Below are positions 1 through 9,748 of a stretch of 64,000 bases of DNA, one piece after another. Source of the stretch: an uncultured Dokdonia sp. GTDB taxonomy: Bacteria; Bacteroidota; Bacteroidia; Flavobacteriales; Flavobacteriaceae. The stretch covers positions 1-64,000 of the forward strand of contig NZ_CANLOB010000029.1 in the NCBI RefSeq assembly GCF_947492815.1, given 5' to 3'. Each line of letters starts with the position of its first letter. The first letter of the stretch is position 1. Under the pieces are notes generated by a model. That model was not told where the DNA came from. It made no database searches and was given only the letters and a program-made list of their open reading frames with translations. Position numbers and translations under genes: made by a program.

Positions 1-278
1 AGACCACATCAAAGCTTAGACGGGTTAGCACCTAATAAATTTAATCAAAACTGTCAACGAATTAGGTAACCTTTACAGAAATGACAGTATCACATAATTA
101 AAATATTGGAGAGAACTTTCAAATAATACAGATTACAACTAACAGACCATCTATACTCAAAATAGAGTAACACGCCATTTTTGAAGTACGTTCCCTCACT
201 AAAACACCTCATTCCCTCATTCATCATTTTATCGTCTTTGTAAAAAAGCTAGGTTTGATACTATAAAAACTAACACTG
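1..278. other. Intergenic start of window, no gene seen
   Basis: No reading frame in this stretch resembles a protein I recognise, and no RNA gene or strong hairpin is visible. It is AT-rich and ends at the start of the first coding region, so it probably holds that gene's promoter, but I cannot point to a clear promoter element. Confidence 0.5.
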
Positions 279-980
279 ATGAAAAAATCAATGATCATTA
301 CCATTCCTGAGCCTTGCCATGAAGATTGGGCGACTATGACACCTACTCAAAAAGGAAAACATTGTGCTGTATGTACAAAAGAAGTCATTGATTTTTCAAA
401 AATGACAGATGAGCAACTCTATAAAACAGCAACTGGCGGAGGAAATCTATGTGGTCGTTTTCATCAAACGCAGTTAGAACGTCCTATTCAATTACAACGT
501 AAAAAAGGAAAGTCATGGGTGAGTTATGCAGCTTCACTTTTGATACCTGCCGCTATTCTTTCTACACAAGAGGTCAAAGCACAAGGAAAAATTAGAACGA
601 TAGAATATGCTGATAGTGTGTATAAGAGTATAGAGATTAGTTCGCTTTCGCGAAAGCAAAACAATGCACCATCTCAACAACAACAAAAATATGTCTTAAA
701 AGGAAATGTCTCTGATAACTCTGGCCCAATTCCAGGAGCTAGTGTCTATATAAAAGGAACAGATAAAGGAGTATATACAGATTTTGATGGTAACTATGAG
801 TTAGAAATCACCTCTGGTGATACCATCCTTTTCTCATATGTAGATTACAAAACTCTAGAGGTTAAGGTAGATAGGCAACAAGTTGTGAATGTCAATCTTA
901 AAATGATTCTAAAAGAGGAGCATATAATAATTAAGATGGGGAAGTTTCTCATTAAAGATTCTGATCATAAATCAAATTAA
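279..980 (+). CDS. Membrane protein with N-terminal Cys domain and CarboxypepD_reg-like domain
   Basis: The first 60 residues carry a conserved-looking cysteine pattern (C13, C29, C32, C58, with CAVC at 29-32) that I know from Bacteroidota proteins annotated as carboxypeptidase-like regulatory domain proteins. A hydrophobic stretch at about 80-97 is a likely membrane segment. Residues about 137-210 (VLKGNVSD, GASVYIKGT, TDFDGNYEL) form a typical CarboxypepD_reg (PF13715-type) beta-sandwich. Function is unknown; in the phylum such domains sit in TonB-system or envelope proteins. The palindromic repeat falls inside the linker and is read as LSRK. It stands alone, with 219 bp before the next gene. 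Confidence 0.75.
   Translation: MKKSMIITIPEPCHEDWATMTPTQKGKHCAVCTKEVIDFSKMTDEQLYKTATGGGNLCGRFHQTQLERPIQLQRKKGKSWVSYAASLLIPAAILSTQEVKAQGKIRTIEYADSVYKSIEISSLSRKQNNAPSQQQQKYVLKGNVSDNSGPIPGASVYIKGTDKGVYTDFDGNYELEITSGDTILFSYVDYKTLEVKVDRQQVVNVNLKMILKEEHIIIKMGKFLIKDSDHKSN
644..657. repeat. Palindromic repeat GCTTTCGCGAAAGC, copy 1 (in CDS)
   Basis: Perfect 14-bp copy inside the CarboxypepD_reg protein gene, in the linker between the membrane segment and the beta-sandwich, read as SLSRK. Confidence 0.95.
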
Positions 981-1096
981 AATGTAAAATACATATACGT
1001 GAGTATCTAAAAAGAACTTCTTTTAACTTCAAAAAAAAGTAATCGCATCTATAGGCAATATTGCACTGGCTAAAAAGTTATATTTGTTGTAAACTA

Positions 1097-1199
1097 CCTC
1101 GGGGCAACCCAACGAGGTATTTATACGAAACTGAATTTTAATTTCGAGGCAAGCCTCGGAGTATTAAACACTTTGGCGGTGCCAATAAAATTTATCTGA
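1097..1199 (+). repeat. 5'-leader repeat with two hairpins, copy E1
   Basis: This spacer element ends at the ATG of the next gene. It holds a hairpin with arms CCTCG (1097-1101) and CGAGG (1113-1117) that encloses GGGCAACCC, then a second hairpin CGAGGC/GCCTCG at 1145-1158. Bases 1115-1157 are identical to 20419-20461, and looser similarity continues to the start codon in both places. The CCTCG and CGAGG arms could pair in more than one way, so alternative RNA folds are possible. Whether it is a mobile repeat, a promoter-leader cassette or a riboregulator is unknown. Confidence 0.6.
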
Positions 1200-2741
1200 A
1201 TGCGCAGTATTTATAGTTTACTCTTATTAGTTTGTATCATTTTAGTAAGTTCATGTCGTAATGATTTTGACACAACGCCTAGTACAGGAGATTTACGTTT
1301 TTCTAGAGATACCATTTTCTTAGATACCGTATTTACCAATATTGGCTCTAGCACGTATAACTTTAAGGTATACAATGACTCTGATGAGATTGTTAATATT
1401 CCTAGCGTACGCTTAACGACAGGAGATGAATCTGATTACCGTTTAAATATAGACGGTGTTCCTGGACGTACCTTTGAAAATGTAGAAATCCTAGCCAACG
1501 ATAGTATTTTTGTATTTGTTGAGACCACAACAGACATTAACGAAGTAGGTGCTGGAAGCTTAGAGTTTTTAAATACAGAAGCTATAGAGTTTGACAGTGG
1601 TCCAAATCAGCAAAAAGTAGAGTTGGTCACCTTAATCAAAGATGCCATATTCCTTTTTGCCGATCGTGATGAAGAGACAGGCATGGTAGAAACACTTACC
1701 ATTAATGGCACAGAAACCGTATTAGAAGGTCGTTTCTTAACCGATGATGAACTCACCTTTACCAATGAAAAACCTTATGTTATTTATGGGTATATGGCTG
1801 TAGGTACCCCAGATGGTAATACACCAAAAACCTTAACTATAGAACCTGGAGCGAGAGTTCACTTCCATGCAGATAGTGGGATTATTGTAGGTGACAATGG
1901 TACCCTAGATATTAATGGTGCCTTAAGTACCGATCCTGAACTAATGGAAAACGAAGTGATTTTTGAAGGAGATCGCTTAGAGCCTTCTTTCTCTGATACA
2001 CCTGGACAATGGGGAACTATTTTACTTACCGACGGAAGTGTAAATAATGAAATAGAATATGCCACTATAAAAAATGCAACTGCAGGAATTATTAATGAAT
2101 CAAATACAGGGTCTGGAGCTCCAGATCTTACAATTACGAATACGCAAATTTATAATGCTTCTGCCGCAGGATTAATCAACCGTTTTTCTACTGTAGAAGG
2201 TTCTAATGTTGTGATTAATAATTGTGGTCAATTTGCAATGTTGGTACAACTAGGAGGTACTTATAATTTTACACACTGTACATTTGCTAATTACTGGACT
2301 CGAAGTTTTAGAAATACACCAGCTGTCTTTTTAGACAATACCTTTGCTGGGTTTGGAAATGATTTAGTAGAAGCTAATTTTACCAACTGTATCATCTATG
2401 GAAACCAAGGAGAAGAGATTGGTTTTAATGCAGATCCCATTGCGCCATTCAATTATAACTTCAGGAATACGCACATACGTTTTGACGATACCTTTGGAAA
2501 TTTTGAGAATGATCCCCTTTTTGATTTCACCAATACAACCCTATATACAGATGTTATACGTGGCGGAAATCCAGATTTCCAAGACGAGTTTAATAATCTT
2601 TTACAAGTAGGTGAAGATACCGCAGGAAATGGTCAAGGGCTTCAAAGTGCTGCTAATCAATTTCCCTTAGACATTAAAGGAGTGAGTAGAACAACAGCTC
2701 CAGACCTAGGAGCTTATGAAAGTATTGAGTTGCCTGAGTAA
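1200..2741 (+). CDS. Lipoprotein with right-handed beta-helix-like region
   Basis: The N-terminus is a lipoprotein signal with a VSSC lipobox (lipidated C19). An N-terminal region of about 120 residues, with SRDTIFLDTVFTNIG, resembles a choice-of-anchor or Ig-like module. Residues about 200-440 have repeated short beta-strand patterns (GTLDINGALSTDPELM, EVIFEGDR, EYATIKNATAGI, NNCGQFAM) typical of parallel beta-helix proteins. Proteins with this layout are common hypothetical lipoproteins in Flavobacteriia. No catalytic residues are assigned. The gene starts directly after repeat E1 and ends before a strong terminator, so it is probably monocistronic. Confidence 0.65.
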   Translation: MRSIYSLLLLVCIILVSSCRNDFDTTPSTGDLRFSRDTIFLDTVFTNIGSSTYNFKVYNDSDEIVNIPSVRLTTGDESDYRLNIDGVPGRTFENVEILANDSIFVFVETTTDINEVGAGSLEFLNTEAIEFDSGPNQQKVELVTLIKDAIFLFADRDEETGMVETLTINGTETVLEGRFLTDDELTFTNEKPYVIYGYMAVGTPDGNTPKTLTIEPGARVHFHADSGIIVGDNGTLDINGALSTDPELMENEVIFEGDRLEPSFSDTPGQWGTILLTDGSVNNEIEYATIKNATAGIINESNTGSGAPDLTITNTQIYNASAAGLINRFSTVEGSNVVINNCGQFAMLVQLGGTYNFTHCTFANYWTRSFRNTPAVFLDNTFAGFGNDLVEANFTNCIIYGNQGEEIGFNADPIAPFNYNFRNTHIRFDDTFGNFENDPLFDFTNTTLYTDVIRGGNPDFQDEFNNLLQVGEDTAGNGQGLQSAANQFPLDIKGVSRTTAPDLGAYESIELPE

Positions 2742-2765
2742 CTACCTATAAATAAATACAATATC

Positions 2766-2796
2766 AAAAGCCATTTCGTTATGAAATGGCTTTTTT
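2766..2796 (+). terminator. Intrinsic terminator after beta-helix lipoprotein gene
   Basis: A 12-bp perfect inverted repeat AAAAGCCATTTC / GAAATGGCTTTT has a 5-base loop and is followed by a T run, 25 bp after the stop codon. Confidence 0.85.
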
Positions 2797-3085
2797 AGTT
2801 AAATGATGGCATATTAATTGTTGTTTATGTTTTCAAAAATTTGCTATCAAAGAGCAAAACAATACAAAGATGTATAAAGAGTGTCATCTAAATACGAAAA
2901 CATTTTCTATACCTATTAATTAAATTTTTCATGTTATGTAATAGCGTTTACTCACTCAAAAAAGGAGTTCACTCATTATGTATTCAAAAAAATAAAGAAG
3001 TAACGTACTATTGATGTATCGTACGTAAAATAGAACAATCTGAATTTAAAAAACAGTGTCACTGAAACGATTAATAACAATAACC
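2797..3085. other. Intergenic region, nothing recognised
   Basis: AT-rich spacer between a terminator and the next gene. I see no small gene, no repeat shared with the rest of the window and no clear promoter motif. Confidence 0.45.
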
Positions 3086-5074
3086 ATGAAATATTACATC
3101 CTACTACTTATTTTGATTTTACCCATACTTTCTTTTGGACAAGTTAAAGACAGAAGAGCCAAATTAGAAATAACAGGACGAATAAATGAAATATCAGTTT
3201 CTCCAGATGAACAGATTTGGCTTACTTCTGCAGTAGGCACTATGTATTTTACCAATACAATAGATACAAATTGGCATTATGGCGATACTTCATTTCAATC
3301 TGATGATGAATTTGGAATTGGTGGCCCATTTCTAGAAAGAATCTCTTTTTTTAATAAAGATACTGCCATCATGACGGGATACATTCCTGCAAATGATGAA
3401 AAGGAAAAAAACAATGGGTATTACCTTACGCATGATGGAGGAAAAACATGGGAATTATTAGATTACGGAGGAGACTCATGGATCTATGATATTTATGTCA
3501 ATGAAAAAGGAAAAGCATGGATGGGAGGTTCTTCTGGTAAAATCTATTTTTCTGAAGATTATGGACAGCAATGGAAAAAACTTAAATCCCCATATAATTC
3601 TTCTACACGTATGCATAGCATATTTATGAGCAATAACCTAGAAGGTATCTCCGGAGCTTTGCACAATCGAATCTACCAAACCAGTGACAATTGGAAAACG
3701 TATCAAAAAGTACCGACCCCATACGATCAAAAAAAATATATCAAAGAAGATGATAACAGTTATTCTGATGACAGAATTGAGAAAATACGTTTCTGGAAAA
3801 ATTATATTGTTGTAGATCAAAACGGACAAATCTTTTATACTGACAAAAACAATATTGATTGGAAACCCTTCAGTGAAACGATCATCGATTTTGAAATAAA
3901 TAAAAACTCACAAGAATTATACGCAATTACAAATGATGGTAAAGTGATTTCTTTTACCACACCAGCAACCTTTAAACCTATAACCAAACAAAGGCTTACT
4001 ACAAGACCATTAAACATAAAAGTAGTAAATCAGTCTTTATATATTATAAATAATAAATATGAAGTCTATCGAGTAAACACAAACGGAATTACCCATGCAA
4101 TTCCATATACAACAGATAGGAAAATAACGAAACCAACAATAGTAAAAAAATTTAAAAATTTAACTTGGGGAATTAGTGGTAATCAAATTTATCTTTCTGA
4201 AGATAATGGAAAAGACTGGTACAGAGAAGATACTGTAAAGTTTTCAGTTGCAGACTTTCAGCTAAAAAATGATAGCCTAGCGATACTATGGGATGGGCAT
4301 AAAAATAATTACCGATACTCTTTGAATACTCATAAAATACAACTTTACAAACCTAAAGAACCTTTACAAAAGTTTTTAAACTCCCCTATTCAATCAGTAA
4401 CAATAAGTGCTAGTAGTTTGGGTTGTTTTCATAGTGCTCAAAATAAAGTAGTATACATTGCAAAAGATGCATCAACACTCGCAACAACTAAAACATCTGA
4501 AAGTAATTATACAGATGCCAAAGCTTCAAAATTCAAAAACGAAGTAAGTCTACTCCATATCACAGAAGTACTTGAACAAATAAATAACACTCCATCTAAA
4601 ATACCATCAATCCAAGACTTTACTATTACAGACAAAGATGTAAAAAATTACATATCACTTGTAGACAAAAGGATAAAAGAAGGTCCTGATTTCTCAAGAA
4701 ATAAAAAGAAAGTCAATAAAGAGTTTTATTACAATATTCCAAATGTCTTAGATACACTTAATACTAAAGTTATTCGTAACATATTACATCAGCGCGAAGG
4801 AATATGGAGCACCTCTAGTAATCAGTTTACAATTCAAATCACAAATCAAAATAATGATGTCATACATATTTCTCGAAATTATTATATGAATTCATTACCA
4901 TGGAATTTACCTTGGAAGGTTACATATAATGAGCAGCATTTTAACTCTTATGATATTAATTTTTCAAAATTTATAGATAGTTGTATTCCTAAGGATTTTA
5001 TGAATAAAGACGTTTTTGACAACAAACACCTCATCATGAAAATCGCAGATTATTTATATAATAATAAAAAATAG
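3086..5074 (+). CDS. Secreted beta-propeller-like (BNR/YCF48-type) protein
   Basis: I chose ATG 3086 because it begins a clear signal peptide (MKYYILLLILILPILSFGQ); the longer frame starts at a GTG 30 bp upstream. The first half has repeated blades such as THDGGKTWELL, SEDYGQQWKKL and SEDNGKDWYRED, which are the Asp-box/BNR signature S-x-D-x-G-x-x-W of photosystem-stability (YCF48) and sortilin-type propellers. The last 170 residues have no blade motifs and no family I recognise. Likely exported to the periplasm or surface; ligand unknown. It is flanked by long spacers, so it is probably transcribed alone. Confidence 0.65.
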   Translation: MKYYILLLILILPILSFGQVKDRRAKLEITGRINEISVSPDEQIWLTSAVGTMYFTNTIDTNWHYGDTSFQSDDEFGIGGPFLERISFFNKDTAIMTGYIPANDEKEKNNGYYLTHDGGKTWELLDYGGDSWIYDIYVNEKGKAWMGGSSGKIYFSEDYGQQWKKLKSPYNSSTRMHSIFMSNNLEGISGALHNRIYQTSDNWKTYQKVPTPYDQKKYIKEDDNSYSDDRIEKIRFWKNYIVVDQNGQIFYTDKNNIDWKPFSETIIDFEINKNSQELYAITNDGKVISFTTPATFKPITKQRLTTRPLNIKVVNQSLYIINNKYEVYRVNTNGITHAIPYTTDRKITKPTIVKKFKNLTWGISGNQIYLSEDNGKDWYREDTVKFSVADFQLKNDSLAILWDGHKNNYRYSLNTHKIQLYKPKEPLQKFLNSPIQSVTISASSLGCFHSAQNKVVYIAKDASTLATTKTSESNYTDAKASKFKNEVSLLHITEVLEQINNTPSKIPSIQDFTITDKDVKNYISLVDKRIKEGPDFSRNKKKVNKEFYYNIPNVLDTLNTKVIRNILHQREGIWSTSSNQFTIQITNQNNDVIHISRNYYMNSLPWNLPWKVTYNEQHFNSYDINFSKFIDSCIPKDFMNKDVFDNKHLIMKIADYLYNNKK

Positions 5075-5529
5075 TTTAGGAGGTGACCGTGCCTATGATT
5101 AATATCGCACCTACATTTCTTCTATAACATTCATATCTAATAGCAACAATAATATGCTATCCTACACTCGTGTCTGGTTTTCATTGAAATCATTTTTCAT
5201 AAAAAGATGGGTGCTATAAGAAATCCCCTTCTCTATCTATTTTTCCTTTTTAATTCCGCTTTCGCGAAAGCGTAAACAGGAGTCTACATAATCAAGAAAT
5301 TTGCTCTTTTAACACAACAGAAATAACATAGTATTCCCTGATAATCATATCATTAAAACGAAGCAATTTTCAGTCTTTTCATTCTTGTTACGGAAAACCG
5401 TAAGAATATTAACTAAATAACAAGTAGGTTTACTGAAAGCAATAAACGTTTCAAATACAAGTGCTTACATAAAATACTAAAACATAGAGACTTGTTAGAG
5501 AAGCAGTAAGCTTTGAACTCATAAACCAT
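5075..5529. other. Intergenic region holding one palindrome copy
   Basis: No coding signal is visible. It holds palindrome copy 2 (5257-5272) and a short inverted repeat TTACGG/CCGTAA near 5389-5404. The last 150 bp probably contain the promoter of the metalloprotease gene, but no element stands out. Confidence 0.5.
5257..5272. repeat. Palindromic repeat CGCTTTCGCGAAAGCG, copy 2 (intergenic)
   Basis: Perfect 16-bp palindrome in the spacer between the propeller gene and the metalloprotease gene. Confidence 0.95.
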
Positions 5530-6978
5530 ATGAAAAAAATTATATTCTTACTTATACTCCTCCCTATTTCCCTCCAAGCCCAAATGTTAAGTATCTGTGA
5601 ATGCTTAACTGAATACGATTTGGAACCCTATCACACAGGTAGCACAACTTTAGATTTTGAAAATGAAGAACCGCTTGTGGTAAAAGCATACTTTATTTTA
5701 GAAGAAATAACAGCTATTGATAGAGGTTTTGATGAGAGTACGTATTTTGAAGCGGTAGCCTACTTAAATATTAATTACAATCAATTCAATATTTTTTTTA
5801 AATACATCGGTTTTGAATTTGTAGATGACATTCAGGATCATGATGGAAATGAATACTTTCCAGATAGAATTAATTTTAGAATCCAGAACGAACCAGGAGG
5901 TGGTGCAGCAGGTCTTTTTAATCCGTTAAATGTTATACTAACCTATCAAGCATATAACAATGAAGAAAACAAGCAATATCTTTTAGCGCATGAAGTAGGT
6001 CATATATTTGGACTAAAACATACAAATGGTAATACTTCTAGATTTGTTGACGATTTTATAACGCCTCTTGTCTGTAATACAGAACAAATAATATCTGGCA
6101 CATTTCCTTCTTTTGACCCAACTTCAAATGAAAATGTAACTCGTGATGAAACGAATATAAATTACAATGCAAATATAGCAGGGGATTTTGTAGTTGATAC
6201 CCCTGCTACCTATTTCAATCCTAATCTATGTATAGACACTTCTTCGGGCATCTCTACACTTCAATATCTCTTTAGTAATGAAGTTGTAGATGCTATTGAT
6301 ATTCCATATGTAGATATTGATGGCACAAATTTTATGATCTCAACTCCTCAAGGCGTAATTGAATTTAATGAATTTATCACTATATTTACTGAAGGTCAAG
6401 GAGTTCGAATGCGAGAGACTATAAATAATGAGCCTATATTACAAGCTATTTTAACGACTATAGCCTGTCTTTACGAGCCCTATTCTGGCGATTATTATTT
6501 TGCAGGCCCTAGCAATTCTGATAACAAGCCCTTATTTCAGCCTGGCTTTGACTATAAATTTGTAAGTGCTGGTGGACAGATATTTAATGGATATCAATTC
6601 TATAATACACCTTCCGACTATGAGGATACGAATTTTGTGTATGATGTAAATACGATTGCAAATGCAGTAGATCGTTTTTCTTTAGATCTAGAAAGTATAA
6701 CACATCCAAATAAATCAGCTATCATTATTGAGCAACTAGATGATCAACCTAGAAAATGTTATCATAACATTAATAGAGGTGCCAGTAGTGGTAAGATTAT
6801 TAAATTTAATGATGGCGTCCCCAATAATAACTACACAATTACAGATAAAGATTCTCTACAAATAAATCAGCCTACACTCATTCAAGACTTAGAAAATGGA
6901 CTCTACCTAATCCAAAAAGAGTACGATGATGGCACTCAAGAACAAAATATGATACTTAAAGGAAACAATAATGAGTAA
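5530..6978 (+). CDS. Secreted zinc metalloprotease (HExxHxxGxxH, M43-like)
   Basis: A signal peptide (MKKIIFLLILLPISLQAQ) precedes a mature protein with AHEVGHIFGLKH at about residues 153-164. This is the extended zinc site HExxHxxGxxH of metzincin peptidases, closest in feel to the M43 pappalysin-like group of Bacteroidota. A later NFMIST segment could supply the Met-turn. The last 60 residues (LENGLYLIQKEYDDG, NMILKG) look like a divergent T9SS sorting tail. The stop overlaps the start of the next gene by 8 bp, so translation is probably coupled. Substrate is unknown. Confidence 0.7.
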   Translation: MKKIIFLLILLPISLQAQMLSICECLTEYDLEPYHTGSTTLDFENEEPLVVKAYFILEEITAIDRGFDESTYFEAVAYLNINYNQFNIFFKYIGFEFVDDIQDHDGNEYFPDRINFRIQNEPGGGAAGLFNPLNVILTYQAYNNEENKQYLLAHEVGHIFGLKHTNGNTSRFVDDFITPLVCNTEQIISGTFPSFDPTSNENVTRDETNINYNANIAGDFVVDTPATYFNPNLCIDTSSGISTLQYLFSNEVVDAIDIPYVDIDGTNFMISTPQGVIEFNEFITIFTEGQGVRMRETINNEPILQAILTTIACLYEPYSGDYYFAGPSNSDNKPLFQPGFDYKFVSAGGQIFNGYQFYNTPSDYEDTNFVYDVNTIANAVDRFSLDLESITHPNKSAIIIEQLDDQPRKCYHNINRGASSGKIIKFNDGVPNNNYTITDKDSLQINQPTLIQDLENGLYLIQKEYDDGTQEQNMILKGNNNE

Positions 6979-7927
6979 TTTAAAACATATATTGTTCGTC
7001 TTTATGTTACTTTTTGTGAATAACATTAAAGCACAATATACAGCTATCCCAGATCCCATTTTTGAAGAATATTTAATTGATTTTGGCATTGATTCTGATG
7101 GGATTATTAATGGTCAAGTCTTAACAAGTGATATCAATTTTAGAATAGACCTTCAAATCAATGAGAGTCCGCCGTTTTATTTTATCAACGATTTTACAGG
7201 AATAGAAGATTTTACGGCTTTAGAAACGATTTTTTTTGCAGGAACAAATGTTACTGAAATTGATTTTAGCAATCTGAATAATTTAAGCTATATAGAAGGT
7301 ATAAGCAATTCTGACCTTGTATCCATTGATCTTAGCGGATGTGAAAACCTAGAATCATTTATAATGTCTGGCACGAGTCTTAGTTCTTTAAATTTACCTC
7401 ATAATGCAGATGTAAGACAATTCTTCTCTACAGGCGGTCTCTTAACTGAATTGGATGTTTCATCATATCCAAATCTAAATGGATTATCTGTACATAATAA
7501 CTCACTACAAACTTTGAATATAGCTAATGGTAACAATAGCAATTTCACTTTTTTTAGAGCTACTAATAACCCTAATCTGAAATGTATCATTGTGGATGAT
7601 ACAGACTATAGTAATGCCAACTGGGTAAACATAGACCCTATAAGTACCTTTGTAGGCACAGAAGAAGAATGTGATGCATTACTATCTGTAAATGAATCAA
7701 CATTTATTAATTTTAAAATGTATCCAAACCCTTCCAGTGATTTTTTCCAAGTAACAATCAGTTCAGAAATAACCAAAGTTCAAATCATTGATCTGAATGG
7801 GAAAATTGTAAAATCATTTTCAAATGTATTAGACCAATACCCAATTAACGAATTATCCAAAGGATTCTATATTGTAAGTATTCAAACAAATGAGGGCCGT
7901 ATCTCAAAAAAACTAATTGTCCAATAA
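6971..7927 (+). CDS. Leucine-rich-repeat protein with T9SS type A sorting domain
   Basis: A signal peptide ending in IKAQ is followed by the flavobacterial LRR lead-in (IPDPIFEEYLIDFGIDSDG), several irregular leucine-rich repeats with SIDLSGCENLESF and SLNLPHNADV patterns, and a C-terminal sorting domain from about residue 250 (MYPNPSSDFFQV, IIDLNGKIVKS, LSKGFYIVSI). The latter is the Por_Secre_tail/TIGR04183 signature that routes proteins through the type IX secretion system. It is translationally coupled to the upstream metalloprotease (8-bp overlap), so the two may be exported and act together at the cell surface. Confidence 0.85.
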   Translation: MSNLKHILFVFMLLFVNNIKAQYTAIPDPIFEEYLIDFGIDSDGIINGQVLTSDINFRIDLQINESPPFYFINDFTGIEDFTALETIFFAGTNVTEIDFSNLNNLSYIEGISNSDLVSIDLSGCENLESFIMSGTSLSSLNLPHNADVRQFFSTGGLLTELDVSSYPNLNGLSVHNNSLQTLNIANGNNSNFTFFRATNNPNLKCIIVDDTDYSNANWVNIDPISTFVGTEEECDALLSVNESTFINFKMYPNPSSDFFQVTISSEITKVQIIDLNGKIVKSFSNVLDQYPINELSKGFYIVSIQTNEGRISKKLIVQ

Positions 7928-8087
7928 GTACAACTCTAACTACCTTACATCAGTATAATCATTGATACCTATAACAAACATTTAGTACTTCTATACCTTC
8001 CTAAAAACATACCATACACAATAAATTACGATACTATCTATTAAAATTTACGGTAACTTTGTAAGTAACACTATGATAGTAGTTTAG

Positions 8088-8197
8088 ATGATTGAATTCA
8101 AAAACATAAAAAACATGAGATAAAAAGACCGGATGTCTGGACTTATCTCGGATCACCAGAAGACTTCGATTCGTTATATGATGAGTTTAAAGATTAA
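8088..8197 (+). pseudogene. Possible C-terminal remnant of an unidentified protein
   Basis: After a short ATG-started peptide that stops at once, the +1-shifted frame reads KRPDVWTYLGSPEDFDSL followed by YDEFKD and a stop at 8197. The composition (W, Y, G, P, acidic tail) is more protein-like than random AT-rich spacer, but the frame has no start codon. It could be a decayed gene end or chance. I cannot name the parent family. Confidence 0.25.
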
Positions 8198-8370
8198 ATT
8201 CTTAGACAAGGAAACCTCTAATTTCTTATGCAAGTATTCTGAAGCTTCAACACCCTCTTCCACCTTCAAGAAAATACAGCAACATCCATAAAGGCTCATT
8301 TTCTTTTACTAATTTTAGGAAATACTTAGATACCCGTATCATAAATAGTAGTATGGTGGGTACATAGAAT

Positions 8371-8386
8371 GCTTTTCGCGAAAGCG
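8371..8386. repeat. Palindromic repeat, altered copy 3 (intergenic)
   Basis: GCTTTTCGCGAAAGCG: the right half is intact and the left half has one extra T. It lies 45 bp before the DUF418 gene. Confidence 0.8.
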
Positions 8387-8430
8387 GAATAAAGACATAA
8401 ACACATCATCAATCAATCAACCTAATCAAT

Positions 8431-9657
8431 ATGTCATCCTCAAAATTACCTAGAATTGAAATCATAGATGCTCTAAGAGGGTTTGCCCTTGCTGGAATAT
8501 TAATCTGCCATATGGTAGAGCAATATTTGGGTGCAGGCGCACCACCAAGTCATGCCGAATCAGTAAGCGTAGGACTATCAGATCAAATTATAGAAGGGGG
8601 AATTGGTATATTCATGAGAGGGAAATTCCTTGCTTTGTTCTCTTTTCTATTTGGACTTAGCTTTTTTATTCAAATGGATAATGCAGCCAAAAAAGGAAAA
8701 GCTTTTGGTACTCGATTTCTATGGCGATTAATTTTACTGTGCGCTATTGGATATGTGCATAGTCTATTTTACAGAGGCGATATCCTCACCATTTATGCGA
8801 TGCTTGGTATTTTATTAATTCCATTTTATAAAGCAAACAACAAATGGGTACTAGGTATTGCTACACTCCTATTTCTTGGACTAGGTAGATACATTGTCTT
8901 TTATCTAACACAAGGAGAACACTTATTTTTAGATGTGAATCCAATGGATATGGAGAGTTCACATGTTACCGACTATTACAATATCTTAAAAAATGGAACT
9001 ATTGGAGAGGTTTTTGACACTAATAGTTGGGAAGGTCATTTGGATAAGATGAATTTTCAATACGGTTTCTTTGGACGTGGGTATTTTACATTTGGATTCT
9101 TCCTTATAGGTTTATATGTAGGACGTTCAGGTTTCTTTACACGCTTTCGCGAAAGCAAAAAATTCACAAAAAAAGTACTCATTTGGTCACTTGTTTTGTT
9201 TGTCGTATCGCTAGGTATTACCGCTGGTGCTTTTATGATTATGGGACCCGAAGCAAAAATGGATAACTGGCTAGCAATGATTGGGCTTGCTGGATATGAC
9301 TTAAATAATGTTGCTATGACGTTTATATATCTAGCACTCTTTGTGATCTTATATAGAAATATAAAACCTGAGAAATGGCTAGTAAAATTAGCTCCTTATG
9401 GAAGAATGGCGTTAACCAATTATGTTATGCAGAGTATCTTAGGAACACTATTACTCTATGGTTGGGGATTTGGTTTTCTAGGAAAGCTTTCAAACACCTA
9501 TACGCTTTTAATAGCCTTTGCACTTATTCTAGTACAAGCATGGGTAAGCAAAATCTGGTTACAACACTTTAAGTACGGACCGCTAGAATGGGTATGGAGA
9601 AGTCTTACCTTCTTTAAAATATTTTCTATAAAAAAAGAGAGACCAAAAGAAAATTAA
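8431..9657 (+). CDS. DUF418 family multi-pass membrane protein
   Basis: The N-terminus (RIEIIDALRGFALAGILICHMVEQY) is the hallmark of the DUF418/YeiB family, and the length of 408 residues is normal. I count about nine to ten hydrophobic segments; the C-terminal half (APYGRMALTNYVMQSILGTLL) is the conserved DUF418 core. The molecular function is not known; members are inner-membrane proteins related to acyltransferase-3-like folds. The palindrome at 9143-9156 lies in a cytoplasmic loop and is read as RFRES, just before a basic FTKK stretch. Probably a single-gene transcript. Confidence 0.85.
   Translation: MSSSKLPRIEIIDALRGFALAGILICHMVEQYLGAGAPPSHAESVSVGLSDQIIEGGIGIFMRGKFLALFSFLFGLSFFIQMDNAAKKGKAFGTRFLWRLILLCAIGYVHSLFYRGDILTIYAMLGILLIPFYKANNKWVLGIATLLFLGLGRYIVFYLTQGEHLFLDVNPMDMESSHVTDYYNILKNGTIGEVFDTNSWEGHLDKMNFQYGFFGRGYFTFGFFLIGLYVGRSGFFTRFRESKKFTKKVLIWSLVLFVVSLGITAGAFMIMGPEAKMDNWLAMIGLAGYDLNNVAMTFIYLALFVILYRNIKPEKWLVKLAPYGRMALTNYVMQSILGTLLLYGWGFGFLGKLSNTYTLLIAFALILVQAWVSKIWLQHFKYGPLEWVWRSLTFFKIFSIKKERPKEN
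9143..9156. repeat. Palindromic repeat, copy 4 (in DUF418 CDS)
   Basis: Perfect 14-bp copy read as RFRES in a predicted cytoplasmic loop. Confidence 0.95.
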
Positions 9658-9748
9658 ACTATCTTAATTTCCAATTATAAACTACTATACAAAAGAAGAT
9701 TACCGTATAAAAAATCAATAAAAACTTCTCATAAAAGACATTTTACAT

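Larger units (their letters stand above)
7928..8430. other. Intergenic region with a possible gene remnant and a decayed palindrome
   Basis: This 503-bp spacer holds a short open stretch that looks like a protein tail (8088-8197, listed separately) and a slightly altered palindrome copy at 8371-8386. The rest has no coding signal I trust on either strand, although 8200-8300 on the minus strand has a short open stretch with coding-like composition. Confidence 0.45.

Noticed and set aside
3056..3085. GTG start 30 bp upstream of the propeller gene
   Set aside because: The ATG at 3086 begins a classic signal peptide; the upstream residues are charged and would spoil it.
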